A stretch of DNA of 22,165 nt from Pseudomonadota bacterium (GTDB lineage: Bacteria; Pseudomonadota; Alphaproteobacteria; Sphingomonadales; Sphingomonadaceae): positions 1 to 22,165 of the forward strand of contig JAEXFD010000019.1 in NCBI GenBank assembly GCA_023400405.1. The letters run 5' to 3'. Of this stretch, positions 6,757 through 14,096 are shown piece by piece. The number at the start of each line of letters is the position of its first letter. Positions within the stretch are counted from its first letter, which is position 1. A program made the translations under genes and the position numbers. Below the pieces are notes generated by a model, which did not search any database, had not been told where the DNA came from, and was given only the letters and a program-made list of their open reading frames with translations.

Positions 6757-7703
6757 ACGCGATGGGCGGCGTGGCTGCCGAAGCGGCGCAGGTCCGCGCG
6801 ATCGGCCTCAAGTTCGAAGTCGGCGCGCGCACGCTGGCAACGGTGCGGCGCGCGCTGGTGCGGGTGCCGCTGACCCTCGACGCAGCGCGGGCCGGGACAC
6901 CGCCGCGGCTGCCGCCGCTGCCGCGCGAGGCCCAGGGCTATCTCGTCACCTCGCTGCCCGAGAGCCTCCAAGCGGAGACGATCGCCGCATCGGGCGGCAT
7001 GATCGGCTTCGTCCGCCAGCGCTATACGCGCTATTTCATCGACCTCGGCATCGGGTTCGACGCGTGGTGGCAGGGGCTGTCGGCGAATGCGCGGCAGGGG
7101 ATCAAGCGCAAGGCCAAGAAGATCGCGGCGCACAGCGGCGGCGAGCTCGACGTGCGGCGGTTTCGCACGGCCGACGAACTCGACGCCTTCCATGCGGCCG
7201 CCCGCGGGATATCCGCCCGCACCTATCAGGAGCGGCTGCTCGGATCGGGGCTGCCCGAGGGCGCGGCCTTCCGCGCCGAGATGCACGCGCTGGCGGCGAC
7301 CGGGCAGGTGCGCGCCTGGCTGCTCTATCTCGCCGGCGAGCCGATCGCCTATCTCTATTGCCCGGTGGTGGAGGGCGTGGTGATCTATGCCCATGTCGGC
7401 CACGACCCGGCGTTCAACGAGCTTTCGCCGGGCGCCGTGCTCCAGCTCGAGGCGATGCGCGACCTGTTCGCGGCAGGGCGCTTCGCCCGCTTCGACTTCA
7501 CCGAGGGCGAGGGCCAGCATAAGCGCCAGTTCGCCACCGGGGGCATCGCGTGCGTCGACCTGCTGCTGCTTCGCCCCAGCCTGGCCAATCGGGCGATCCT
7601 GGCGGCGCTGGGCGGGTTCGACGGCGCGGTGGCGCTGGCCAAGCGCGGCGTGCAGGCGGCGGGGCTGGAACGGCTCGCGAAACGGGTGCGGCGGGGCAGC
7701 TAA
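6753..7703 (+). CDS. FemAB/CelD-like GNAT acetyltransferase
   Basis: This 316-residue protein matches the GNAT fold variant of the BcsL/CelD group (acetyltransferase_6-like, PF13480 style). Recognisable stretches are YFIDLGIGFDAWWQGLSANARQGIKRKAKKI split over about 91-128, WLLYLAGEPIAYLYC as the central GNAT strands, and SPGAVLQLEAMRDLFAAGRFARFDFTEGEG near the CoA-binding end. Such proteins transfer acyl or aminoacyl groups in polysaccharide, peptidoglycan or lipid modification. The ATG overlaps the upstream stop (ATGA). A second ATG three codons in is possible. The gene ends directly at a long palindrome that may stop or stabilise the transcript. The acceptor is unknown. Confidence 0.78.
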   Translation: MNAMGGVAAEAAQVRAIGLKFEVGARTLATVRRALVRVPLTLDAARAGTPPRLPPLPREAQGYLVTSLPESLQAETIAASGGMIGFVRQRYTRYFIDLGIGFDAWWQGLSANARQGIKRKAKKIAAHSGGELDVRRFRTADELDAFHAAARGISARTYQERLLGSGLPEGAAFRAEMHALAATGQVRAWLLYLAGEPIAYLYCPVVEGVVIYAHVGHDPAFNELSPGAVLQLEAMRDLFAAGRFARFDFTEGEGQHKRQFATGGIACVDLLLLRPSLANRAILAALGGFDGAVALAKRGVQAAGLERLAKRVRRGS

Positions 7704-7811
7704 AGCCCCTCCCCTTCAGGGGAGGGGTTGGGGGTGGGGCGGTGTCTCACCGAGACTGTCGCTTGTGGTGAGTCCCCCACCCCAACCCCTCCCCTGAAGG
7801 GGAGGGGCTTT
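7702..7811. repeat. long compound palindrome (REP-like), arms themselves hairpins
   Basis: AAAGCCCC at 7702-7709 pairs with GGGGCTTT at 7804-7811, and complementarity runs inward for about 38 bases with two mismatches. Each arm contains its own perfect hairpin, CCCCTCCCCT-TC-AGGGGAGGGG. The central part (about 7741-7770) is unpaired. The element fills the gap between the GNAT gene and recO, starting inside the GNAT stop codon. It is one of three such elements in the window. Confidence 0.85.
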
Positions 7812-7824
7812 GTATATAGTCCCC

Positions 7825-8556
7825 ATGCACCTGCGCGCCGAAGCCATCATCCTGTCCGTCCGCGCGCATGGCGAGCATGGCGCGATCGTCCGGGCGTTTA
7901 CCGAGGACCATGGCGTGCAGCCCGGCTATGTTCGCGGCGGGCATGGCCGGACGCTGCGCCCGGTGCTGCAACCGGCCAATCTAGTGCTCGGCGAATGGCG
8001 CTCGCGCACCGAGGAGGCGCTGCCGGGGCTGACCGTCGAATTGCTCCACAGCCGCGCGGCGATGTTTTCCGAGCCGCTGCCGGCGGTGGCGTTCCAATGG
8101 GTGACCGCGCTCACCGCCGCGGCGCTGCCCGAAGGCCAGCCCTATCAGCGGCTCCATGCCGCGCTCGATGGCGTGCTCGGCGCGATCGAGGCGGCGCCGG
8201 CGGCGCGCGGCTGGACAGTGGCGCTGGTCCGCTACGAATTGCTATTGCTCGCGGATCTGGGCTTCGGTCTCGACCTGGAACGCTGCGCCGCAACCGGGGC
8301 AAGCACCGACCTTGCCTATGTCAGCCCCAAGAGCGGGATCGCTGTGAGCCGGGCGGGGGCGGCAGGGTATGAGCACAAGTTGCTGAGATTGCCGCCCTTC
8401 CTGCTCGCCGGCGGCGCGGCGGAATGGGACGACATTCTCGCCGGCTTCGCCCTGACCGGGCATTTCCTCGCCCGCGACCTGTTGATCGGCAAGGCGGCCG
8501 AACTGCTCGCGACGCGCAATCGCCTGCTCGATCGGCTCAAACGCGCGGTTGCGTGA
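7825..8556 (+). CDS. recO: DNA repair protein RecO
   Basis: RecO anneals single-stranded DNA and, with RecR, loads RecA in the RecF recombination pathway. The 243-residue product starts with the typical OB-fold N-terminus (LRAEAIILSVRAHGEHGAIVRAFTEDHG). It ends with the helical domain, in which LLLLADLGFGLDLERCAATG and LAYVSPKSGIAVS are the signature. Only one Cys (in LERCAATG) remains where many RecO proteins have a four-Cys zinc site, a form I take to be usual in alphaproteobacteria. The frame is open to an ATG at 7810, but MHLRAEA at 7825 matches the family. No Shine-Dalgarno sequence precedes it. A TATATAGT box at 7813-7820 ends four bases before the ATG, so the transcript may start at or next to the initiation codon. 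leuB follows after 44 bases. Confidence 0.93.
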   Translation: MHLRAEAIILSVRAHGEHGAIVRAFTEDHGVQPGYVRGGHGRTLRPVLQPANLVLGEWRSRTEEALPGLTVELLHSRAAMFSEPLPAVAFQWVTALTAAALPEGQPYQRLHAALDGVLGAIEAAPAARGWTVALVRYELLLLADLGFGLDLERCAATGASTDLAYVSPKSGIAVSRAGAAGYEHKLLRLPPFLLAGGAAEWDDILAGFALTGHFLARDLLIGKAAELLATRNRLLDRLKRAVA

Positions 8557-8600
8557 AGCGAACGACGGCGGCAAAGCAGGGGGCGAGAGTGGGAGCTAGA

Positions 8601-9653
8601 ATGCCGCTGATTGCTGTTCTGCCCGGTGACGGGATCGGGCCCGAAGTGACGCGCGAGGCGCGCCGGGTGTTGGAAGCGCTGGACCTGGGCCTGACCTTCG
8701 AGGAGGCGCCGGTCGGCGGCGCCGCCTATCTGCTGACCGGACGGCCGCTGCCGCCGGACACGCTGGACCTCGCCAAGCGCGCCGATGCGGTGCTGTTCGG
8801 CGCGATCGGCGATCCGCGTTTCGAGGCGCTGGAGCGGCGGCTGCGCCCGGAGGCGGCGCTGCTCGCCATCCGCCGCGAGCTGGGGCTGTTCGCCAACATC
8901 CGCCCGGCGACGCTGTTCCCGGGGCTGGAAGACGCTTCGCCGCTCAAGCCGGAAGTGGTGCGCGGGCTCGACCTGGTGATCGTCCGCGAGCTGGTCGGCG
9001 ACGTCTATTTCGGCGAGAAGGGCCGGCGGCACGATGCCGAAGGGCTGCGCCAGGGCTATGATGTGATGAGCTATGGCGAGGCCGAGGTCGAGCGGATCGC
9101 CCGGGTCGGCTTCGAAATGGCGAAGCGGCGCAAGAAGAAGCTCTGTTCGGTCGACAAGGCCAATGTGCTCGAAACCTCGCAGCTCTGGCGCGACGTGGTG
9201 AACGAAGTCGCCACCGAATATCCCGAGGTGCACCTCACGCACATGTATGTCGACAATGCCGCGATGCAGCTGGTGCGCGCGCCGGCCGAATTCGACGTGA
9301 TCGTCACCGGAAACCTGTTCGGCGACATCCTTTCGGATCAGGCGAGCATGTGCGCGGGCTCGATCGGCATGCTGCCCTCGGCCTCGCTGCGCGCGTGGAG
9401 CGGCGACAACGGCATGTACGAGCCGATCCACGGTTCGGCCCCGGACATCGCCGGGCAGGGCAAGGCCAATCCGTGCGCGGCGATCCTTTCGGCGGCGATG
9501 CTGCTGCGGCATTCGCTGTCGGACGAGGCCTCGGCGGTGCGGATCGAAAAGGCGGTTGCGGCGGCGCTGCAGAAGGGCGCGCGAACGGCGGATCTCGGGG
9601 GCGAGCTTTCCACCACGGCGATGGGGGACGCCATTCTCAAGGAACTCGCGTGA
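8601..9653 (+). CDS. leuB: 3-isopropylmalate dehydrogenase
   Basis: LeuB oxidises and decarboxylates 3-isopropylmalate with NAD+ to 2-ketoisocaproate, the third step of leucine biosynthesis in the cytoplasm. The 350-residue protein has the full isopropylmalate/isocitrate dehydrogenase layout: LPGDGIGPEVTREA at the N-terminus, VRELVGDVYFGEKG in the substrate region, VDKANVLETSQLWR, the metal-binding NLFGDILSDQASMCAGSIG, and the NAD-binding YEPIHGSAPDIAGQGKANP near the C-terminus. The frame is open far upstream inside recO, but GGGAG about six bases before the ATG at 8601 and family length fix the start. Its stop overlaps the GTG start of the glycosyltransferase by four bases. No leuC or leuD is nearby. 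Confidence 0.96.
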   Translation: MPLIAVLPGDGIGPEVTREARRVLEALDLGLTFEEAPVGGAAYLLTGRPLPPDTLDLAKRADAVLFGAIGDPRFEALERRLRPEAALLAIRRELGLFANIRPATLFPGLEDASPLKPEVVRGLDLVIVRELVGDVYFGEKGRRHDAEGLRQGYDVMSYGEAEVERIARVGFEMAKRRKKKLCSVDKANVLETSQLWRDVVNEVATEYPEVHLTHMYVDNAAMQLVRAPAEFDVIVTGNLFGDILSDQASMCAGSIGMLPSASLRAWSGDNGMYEPIHGSAPDIAGQGKANPCAAILSAAMLLRHSLSDEASAVRIEKAVAAALQKGARTADLGGELSTTAMGDAILKELA

Positions 9654-10753
9654 CTCCCGAATTGCTCGAGCTCGCGGTCGTCATCCCGACGTTCAACGAG
9701 CGTGCGAACGTTCCCCTGCTGATCGCCAAGCTCGACGCGGCGCTGACCGGGCGGAACTGGGAAGCGATCTTCGTCGACGACGACAGCCCGGACGGCACTG
9801 CCGATGCGGCGCGCGAACTGGGGCGGCACGACCCGCGGGTGCGCGTGATCCAGCGGATCGGGAGGCGCGGGCTCTCCTCGGCGTGCATCGAGGGGATGTG
9901 CGCGACCGCGGCGCCGCAAGTGGCAGTGATCGACGGCGACTTGCAGCATGACGAGCGGCTGCTGCCCAAGATGCTCGACGCGCTCGAGGCGGATGACGCC
10001 CTCGACGTGGTGATCGGATCGCGCTTCGTCGAAGGCGGCGGGACGGGCGAGTGGGACAGCGATCGCGTCGCCAAGTCCGCTTTCGCCACCAAGCTCTCGC
10101 GCCAGGTGCTCAAGGCCGATCTGTCGGACCCGATGAGCGGCTTCTTCATGATCCGCACCCGCATCGTGCGCGAGCTGGTGCCGCGGCTCTCGGCGATCGG
10201 CTTCAAGATCCTGCTCGACATCATGACTGCCTCGCCGCACCCGCTGCGCTTCCTGGAGCTGCCTTACGTCTTCCGCACCCGTGTGGAGGGCGAGAGCAAG
10301 CTCGATCATGTCGTGGCGATGGAATATCTGATCGCGCTCTACGACCGCATGTTCGGGCGGGTCGTGCCGGTGCGCTTCGCGATGTTCTCGGCGATCGGGG
10401 CGATCGGCGCAGGGGTGCATTTCCTCGTGCTCGGCGCCTTCTTCCGCGGGCTGAACTGGCCCTTCGTCAGCGCCACGATCCTAGCCACCGCGGCGGCAAT
10501 GACCTTCAACTTCTTCCTCAACAACGCGCTGACCTATCGCGAACAGCGGCTCAAGGGGGCCCGAGCCCTGTTCGCCGGCTGGGTCTCGTTCTGCGTGGTG
10601 TGCGGCGTCGGCGCGGCGGCGAATGTCGGCGTGGCGGCGTTCCTCCACAACGTCCAGCACGGCGACTGGCGCTTCGCGGCGCTGGCCGGGATCCTGGTGG
10701 CCGCGGTGTGGAACTTCGCGCTGTCGTCGCGCTTCGTCTGGGGACGGTACTAA
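9650..10753 (+). CDS. DPM1-like GT2 glycosyltransferase fused to GtrA membrane domain
   Basis: This 367-residue protein has two parts. Residues 1 to about 230 form a GT2 polyprenol-phosphate sugar transferase like dolichol-phosphate mannose synthase. Its signs are VVIPTFNERANV, DDDSPDGTAD near 43-52, the metal-binding IDGDLQHD near 94, and DPMSGFFMI. Residues from about 240 form a GtrA-type domain with about four membrane helices (RFAMFSAIGAIGAGVHFLVLGAFF; FNFFLNNALTYR; a C-terminal helix ending FVWGRY). The product is expected to be a polyprenyl-phosphate hexose, donor for membrane glycosyltransferases. It starts at GTG, overlapping the leuB stop (GTGA), so it is co-translated with an unrelated leucine gene. 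It converges on a PMT-family transferase that could use its product. Confidence 0.9.
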   Translation: MTPELLELAVVIPTFNERANVPLLIAKLDAALTGRNWEAIFVDDDSPDGTADAARELGRHDPRVRVIQRIGRRGLSSACIEGMCATAAPQVAVIDGDLQHDERLLPKMLDALEADDALDVVIGSRFVEGGGTGEWDSDRVAKSAFATKLSRQVLKADLSDPMSGFFMIRTRIVRELVPRLSAIGFKILLDIMTASPHPLRFLELPYVFRTRVEGESKLDHVVAMEYLIALYDRMFGRVVPVRFAMFSAIGAIGAGVHFLVLGAFFRGLNWPFVSATILATAAAMTFNFFLNNALTYREQRLKGARALFAGWVSFCVVCGVGAAANVGVAAFLHNVQHGDWRFAALAGILVAAVWNFALSSRFVWGRY

Positions 10754-10802
10754 ACGCCTCGCTCCGTCCGGACCGAACGGTCTCATTGAAGAGGCGCGCG
10801 CT

Positions 10803-12101
10803 TCACCGCCAGCTGGCGAGCCACATCCAGTTGAGGAAGCCCAGTTCGTCCTTGAGCGGGGCAGCCGAGAGGATCGGGTAGAAATAGCCGAACATCAGCA
10901 GCGCGGCGGCGGTGAACCATTCCTCCCAGCCGCGCCCGCGCCCGCGATCGAAATGGAGGAACGCCACCGGGATCGCTAGGCACAGGAAAAGGCCCGAGAG
11001 GTGGTAGTAATAATAGAAGCCGAGCGATTTCGGGATCACGACATAGATGCCGAGCGACGCCGTCCAGAGCAGCGCCACCGCCAGCGGCCGGATCGCCTTG
11101 TCCTTGAACCAGGCCCAATAGCAGGCGAGCACCGCGATCAGACCGCCCCACATGATCAGCGGATTGCCGAGCAGCAGCACGCCGCGCTGCGCACCGCGAT
11201 CCCATTCGTAGAAGAACCAGATCGGCCGCAGCATCAGCGGCCAGCTCCACCAATCGGACTGATAGGTGTGGTGCGGCAGCACCTGGGTCTGCAGCTTGTA
11301 CATTTCCCATTGCTGACTGAAGAGCCCCGACAGCGTTAGCGGCTCGCTCGCATAGAAGAAGGCCGGCGCGAAGGTGATGAAATAGACGGTGATGCTCACC
11401 AGCCCGAGCAGCAGCAGCGCCGGAATGGCCGGCAGGCCGGGCCAGTGCGGCTGGTCCTTGCCCGAAAGCGCGGCGGCCAGCGGCTTGCGGGTCAGGCGCG
11501 CGTCGCGAGCACGAATGACGAGGAAGGCGAGGCCCGCGAGCGCGACATAGGGGATGGCCGCCCATTTGACTGCCGTCGCAAGCCCGAGCAGCGCGCTGCC
11601 GCCGATCCAGCGCCACCAGACCCGGCGCCCGGTGCCGCGCATCGCCCACAGCATCAACGCCAGTCCCCAGACGATGAAGGCCCCGAGGAAGATGTCGAGC
11701 ATCCCGGTGCGCGCCTGGACGAACAGCGTCTGGTTGAGCATTGCCAGCACCGCGCCGATCACCGCCGCGCGCATGCTTCCCATCAGCAGCCCGAGAATGG
11801 CGAAGACGCCGAGTACGGTCGCGGTACCGGCAAGGGTCGAGAAAATGCGCCAGCCGATCGGCTCGTCGCCCACCAGCGCGATGCCTGCGGCGATCAGTTC
11901 CTTGCCGAGCAGCGGGTGCTCGAGATTGCGCGGGCCGGAGAGCTCCAGCAGCGTTCGCGCGGCCGGCACATAGTGCATCTCGTCGAACATCACCCGGCTC
12001 GGCTGGTCGAGATGGACCATGAACAGCGTCTGGGCGGCGAGGGCGAGGAGCAGTGCGACCGTCCAGGGACGCGTGCGCAGGGCCTTGAGGCGTTCGAGCA
12101 T
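10803..12101 (-). CDS. PMT-family protein O-mannosyltransferase (membrane)
   Basis: This 432-residue multi-spanning membrane protein belongs to the dolichyl-phosphate-mannose-protein mannosyltransferase group (PF02366 type). After a first helix (about 13-29) comes the periplasmic catalytic loop. It contains FDEMHYVPAARTLLE (39-53) with the acidic pair Asp40-Glu41, then EHPLLGKELIA (61-71), both hallmarks of the family. About nine to eleven further hydrophobic helices follow, with a second large loop around YQSDWWSWPLMLRPIWFFYEWDR. The likely reaction is transfer of mannose from a polyprenyl phosphate to Ser/Thr of exported proteins. It converges with the DPM1-GtrA gene across 49 bases, so donor synthesis and transfer are encoded side by side. 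The exact sugar and acceptor are inferred. Confidence 0.88.
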   Translation of the reverse strand: MLERLKALRTRPWTVALLLALAAQTLFMVHLDQPSRVMFDEMHYVPAARTLLELSGPRNLEHPLLGKELIAAGIALVGDEPIGWRIFSTLAGTATVLGVFAILGLLMGSMRAAVIGAVLAMLNQTLFVQARTGMLDIFLGAFIVWGLALMLWAMRGTGRRVWWRWIGGSALLGLATAVKWAAIPYVALAGLAFLVIRARDARLTRKPLAAALSGKDQPHWPGLPAIPALLLLGLVSITVYFITFAPAFFYASEPLTLSGLFSQQWEMYKLQTQVLPHHTYQSDWWSWPLMLRPIWFFYEWDRGAQRGVLLLGNPLIMWGGLIAVLACYWAWFKDKAIRPLAVALLWTASLGIYVVIPKSLGFYYYYHLSGLFLCLAIPVAFLHFDRGRGRGWEEWFTAAALLMFGYFYPILSAAPLKDELGFLNWMWLASWR

Positions 12102-12144
12102 GGCCGGTTGTTACCCGACCATTCCGCTTGCGTCATGCCCGATA

Positions 12145-12287
12145 TTCCTCCCTCGCGAAGCGGGGGAGGGGGACCAGCCGAAGGCTGGTGGAGGGGGGCT
12201 TCCCCACGCCTCGCCTTGCCGTGAATGCCCCCTCCACCACGCTCTTGCGGGCGCGGTCCCCCTCCCCCGGCTATGCCGAGGGAGGAA
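12145..12287. repeat. long nested palindrome between PMT gene and metZ
   Basis: The outer left arm (12145-12175, TTCCTCCCTC to GGGGGAGGGGGACC) is complementary to 12255-12287, apart from small internal hairpins that differ in sequence but fold in both arms (CGCGAAGCG left, CGGCATAGCCG right). Inside lie TGGTGGAGGGGG (left) and CCCCCTCCACCA (right). The centre, about 12200-12225, is unpaired. The element occupies most of the divergent intergenic region and leaves little room for separate promoters. Confidence 0.85.
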
Positions 12288-12336
12288 TTTTGTGTGGTTG
12301 ACGTGGGCGCTTCCGCCGCCGCAAAGCAGGCGCGTC

Positions 12337-13545
12337 ATGAAACGTCGTACCGGCCAGGACCGCAGCGTCACTCGCAACTGGAAGCCCGCCACCCAGGCCG
12401 TGCGCGGCGGCACCGCCCGCTCCGAATGGGGCGAGACGAGCGAGGCGATCTTCATGACCTCCGGCTATGCCTATGATTGCGCCGGCGACGCCGCCACGCG
12501 CTTCGCCGGCGAGCAGCAGGGCATGACCTATTCGCGGCTGCAGAACCCGACGGTGGAGATGCTGGAAGAGCGCATCGCGCTGCTCGAAGGTGCCGAGGCC
12601 TGCCGGACGATGGCGAGCGGCATGGCGGCGATGACGGCCGCGATCCTCTGCCAGGTGAGCGCGGGGGACCATATCGTCCAGGGCCGTGCCGCCTTCGGAT
12701 CGTGCCGCTGGCTCACCGATTCGCTGCTGCCGCGCTTCGGCGTCGAAACGACGGTGATCGATGCGCGCGACCCGCAGCAATTCGCCGATGCGGTGCGCCC
12801 GAACACCAAGGTCTTCTTCTTCGAGACGCCGGCCAATCCAACGATGGACGTGGTCGATTTGGAAGCCGTGTGCGGCATCGCGCGCGAACGCGGCATCACC
12901 AGCGTGGTCGACAATGCCTTTGCGACGCCCGCCTTGCAGCGGCCGCTGGAGTTCGGCGCCGACGTCGTCGCTTATTCGGCGACCAAGATGATGGATGGGC
13001 AGGGGCGCGTGCTCGCCGGCGCAGTCGCGGGATCGGCCACCTTCATCAACGACGTGCTGCTGCCCTTCACCCGCAATACCGGCCCGACGCTGTCGCCGTT
13101 CAATGCCTGGGTGGTGCTGAAGGGGCTGGAGACGCTCGACCTGCGCATCCGCCGGCAGAGCGAGAATGCACTGAAGGTGGGCAGCTTCCTCGAAAAGCGC
13201 GTGCCCAAGGTGAACTTCCCGGCGCTGCCGAGCCACTCGCAGCACAATCTCTTCATGCGCCAGATGGCGGCGGCGGGGCCGATCTTCTCGTTCGAAGTCG
13301 ATGGCGGGCGCACCCAGGCGCATGCGCTGCTCGATGCACTCGAACTGGTCGACATCTCGAACAATATCGGCGATTCGCGCTCGCTGATGACGCATCCTTC
13401 CTCGACCACCCATTCGGGCCTGGCCGAGGAAAAGCGAATCGAGATGGGCGTCACCGAAGGAATGCTGCGGCTGAATGTCGGCCTGGAGGATCCAGAGGAC
13501 GTGATCGCCGATCTCGACCAGGCATTGGCGAAGGCCGGGCTGTGA
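12337..13545 (+). CDS. metZ: O-succinylhomoserine sulfhydrylase
   Basis: MetZ is a cytoplasmic PLP enzyme that makes homocysteine directly from O-succinylhomoserine and sulfide in methionine biosynthesis. The 402-residue product is a Cys/Met-metabolism PLP enzyme: TYSRLQNPTVEMLEERIALLEGAE near the N-terminus, SGMAAMTAAILC, FFETPANPTMDVVDLEAV, VVDNAFATP, and the Schiff-base Lys217 in AYSATKMMDGQGR. SNNIGDSRSLMTHPSSTTHSG, split over the C-terminal domain, is typical of the group. The exact split between MetZ, MetB and MetY rests on overall resemblance. The ATG at 12337 gives the family N-terminus (NWKPATQAVRGG); only a weak AGG precedes it. apaG overlaps its stop by one base. Regulation may involve the palindrome upstream. 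Confidence 0.92.
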   Translation: MKRRTGQDRSVTRNWKPATQAVRGGTARSEWGETSEAIFMTSGYAYDCAGDAATRFAGEQQGMTYSRLQNPTVEMLEERIALLEGAEACRTMASGMAAMTAAILCQVSAGDHIVQGRAAFGSCRWLTDSLLPRFGVETTVIDARDPQQFADAVRPNTKVFFFETPANPTMDVVDLEAVCGIARERGITSVVDNAFATPALQRPLEFGADVVAYSATKMMDGQGRVLAGAVAGSATFINDVLLPFTRNTGPTLSPFNAWVVLKGLETLDLRIRRQSENALKVGSFLEKRVPKVNFPALPSHSQHNLFMRQMAAAGPIFSFEVDGGRTQAHALLDALELVDISNNIGDSRSLMTHPSSTTHSGLAEEKRIEMGVTEGMLRLNVGLEDPEDVIADLDQALAKAGL

Positions 13546-13943
13546 TGGACGCGCTGTTCACCGAAGCCACGCAAACGCGCGGGATCACCGTGCGCGTCTC
13601 GGTGAGCTATCTGCCCGAGCAGAGCGAGCCGCAGCGCGGCCGCTGGTTCTGGGCCTATCACATCCGCATCGAGAATGACGGGCCGATGACGGTGCAATTG
13701 CTCACGCGGCACTGGATCATCACCGACGGACGCGGCGCGCGCCATACGGTGGAGGGCGAGGGCGTGGTTGGCGAACAGCCGATGATCGCGCCGGGGGCGA
13801 GCTTCGACTATGTCTCGGGCTGCCCGCTTTCGACGCCGACCGGCAATATGCAGGGCAGTTATCACATGATCGGCGAGGACGGCGCCGCGTTCGACGTCGC
13901 CATCCCCAAATTCGCGCTGACGGCGCCGGCGGTGGCGGAGTGA
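13545..13943 (+). CDS. apaG: ApaG-domain protein
   Basis: This 132-residue protein is an ApaG of normal family length: a single fibronectin type III-like beta sandwich with VRVSVSYLPEQSEP, FWAYHIRIENDG, LLTRHWIITDGRG, VVGEQPMIAPGASFDYVSG and GSYHMIGEDGAAFDVAIPKF. ApaG has been linked to cobalt/magnesium phenotypes in enterobacteria, but its biochemical role is unsettled. The ATG shares one base with the metZ stop (TGATG), indicating translational coupling with methionine biosynthesis. A GTG one codon upstream is an alternative start. A long palindrome follows within 15 bases of the stop. Confidence 0.93.
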   Translation: MDALFTEATQTRGITVRVSVSYLPEQSEPQRGRWFWAYHIRIENDGPMTVQLLTRHWIITDGRGARHTVEGEGVVGEQPMIAPGASFDYVSGCPLSTPTGNMQGSYHMIGEDGAAFDVAIPKFALTAPAVAE

Positions 13944-13956
13944 AGCGGCTGGATCA

Positions 13957-14089
13957 CCCTCACCCTTCCGCCGCCTTCGGCGGCTCCCTCCCTCTCCCGA
14001 GGGGAGAGGGATTGTGGGGCGCTTCACTCCCTCTCCCATCGGGAGAGGGAAGGGGCCCGCGCCGCGCAGCGGCGTGGGAAGGGTGAGGG
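13957..14089. repeat. long compound palindrome between apaG and LysR gene
   Basis: CCCTCACCCTTCC at 13957-13969 is perfectly complementary to GGAAGGGTGAGGG at 14077-14089. Inside are several separate hairpins: CCGCC-TT-CGGCGG type near 13968-13983, CCCTCTCC/GGAGAGGG twice (about 13990-14010 and 14030-14049), and GCCGC/GCGGC near 14061-14073. The right end lies seven bases before the LysR start codon, so its G-rich edge may also serve as that gene's ribosome binding region. Confidence 0.85.
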
Positions 14090-14096
14090 CGATGGA

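Noticed and set aside
10755..10796. Possible terminator between the convergent glycosyltransferase and PMT genes (CGCCTC/GAGGCG arms)
   Set aside because: Six-base arms are separated by 30 bases with no T-tract on either strand.
12288..12336. Possible SAM-responsive riboswitch in the metZ leader
   Set aside because: Only about 50 bases remain after the palindrome, and I could not match the SAM-II or SAM/SAH conserved core. The short GCGC pairing seen is not enough.
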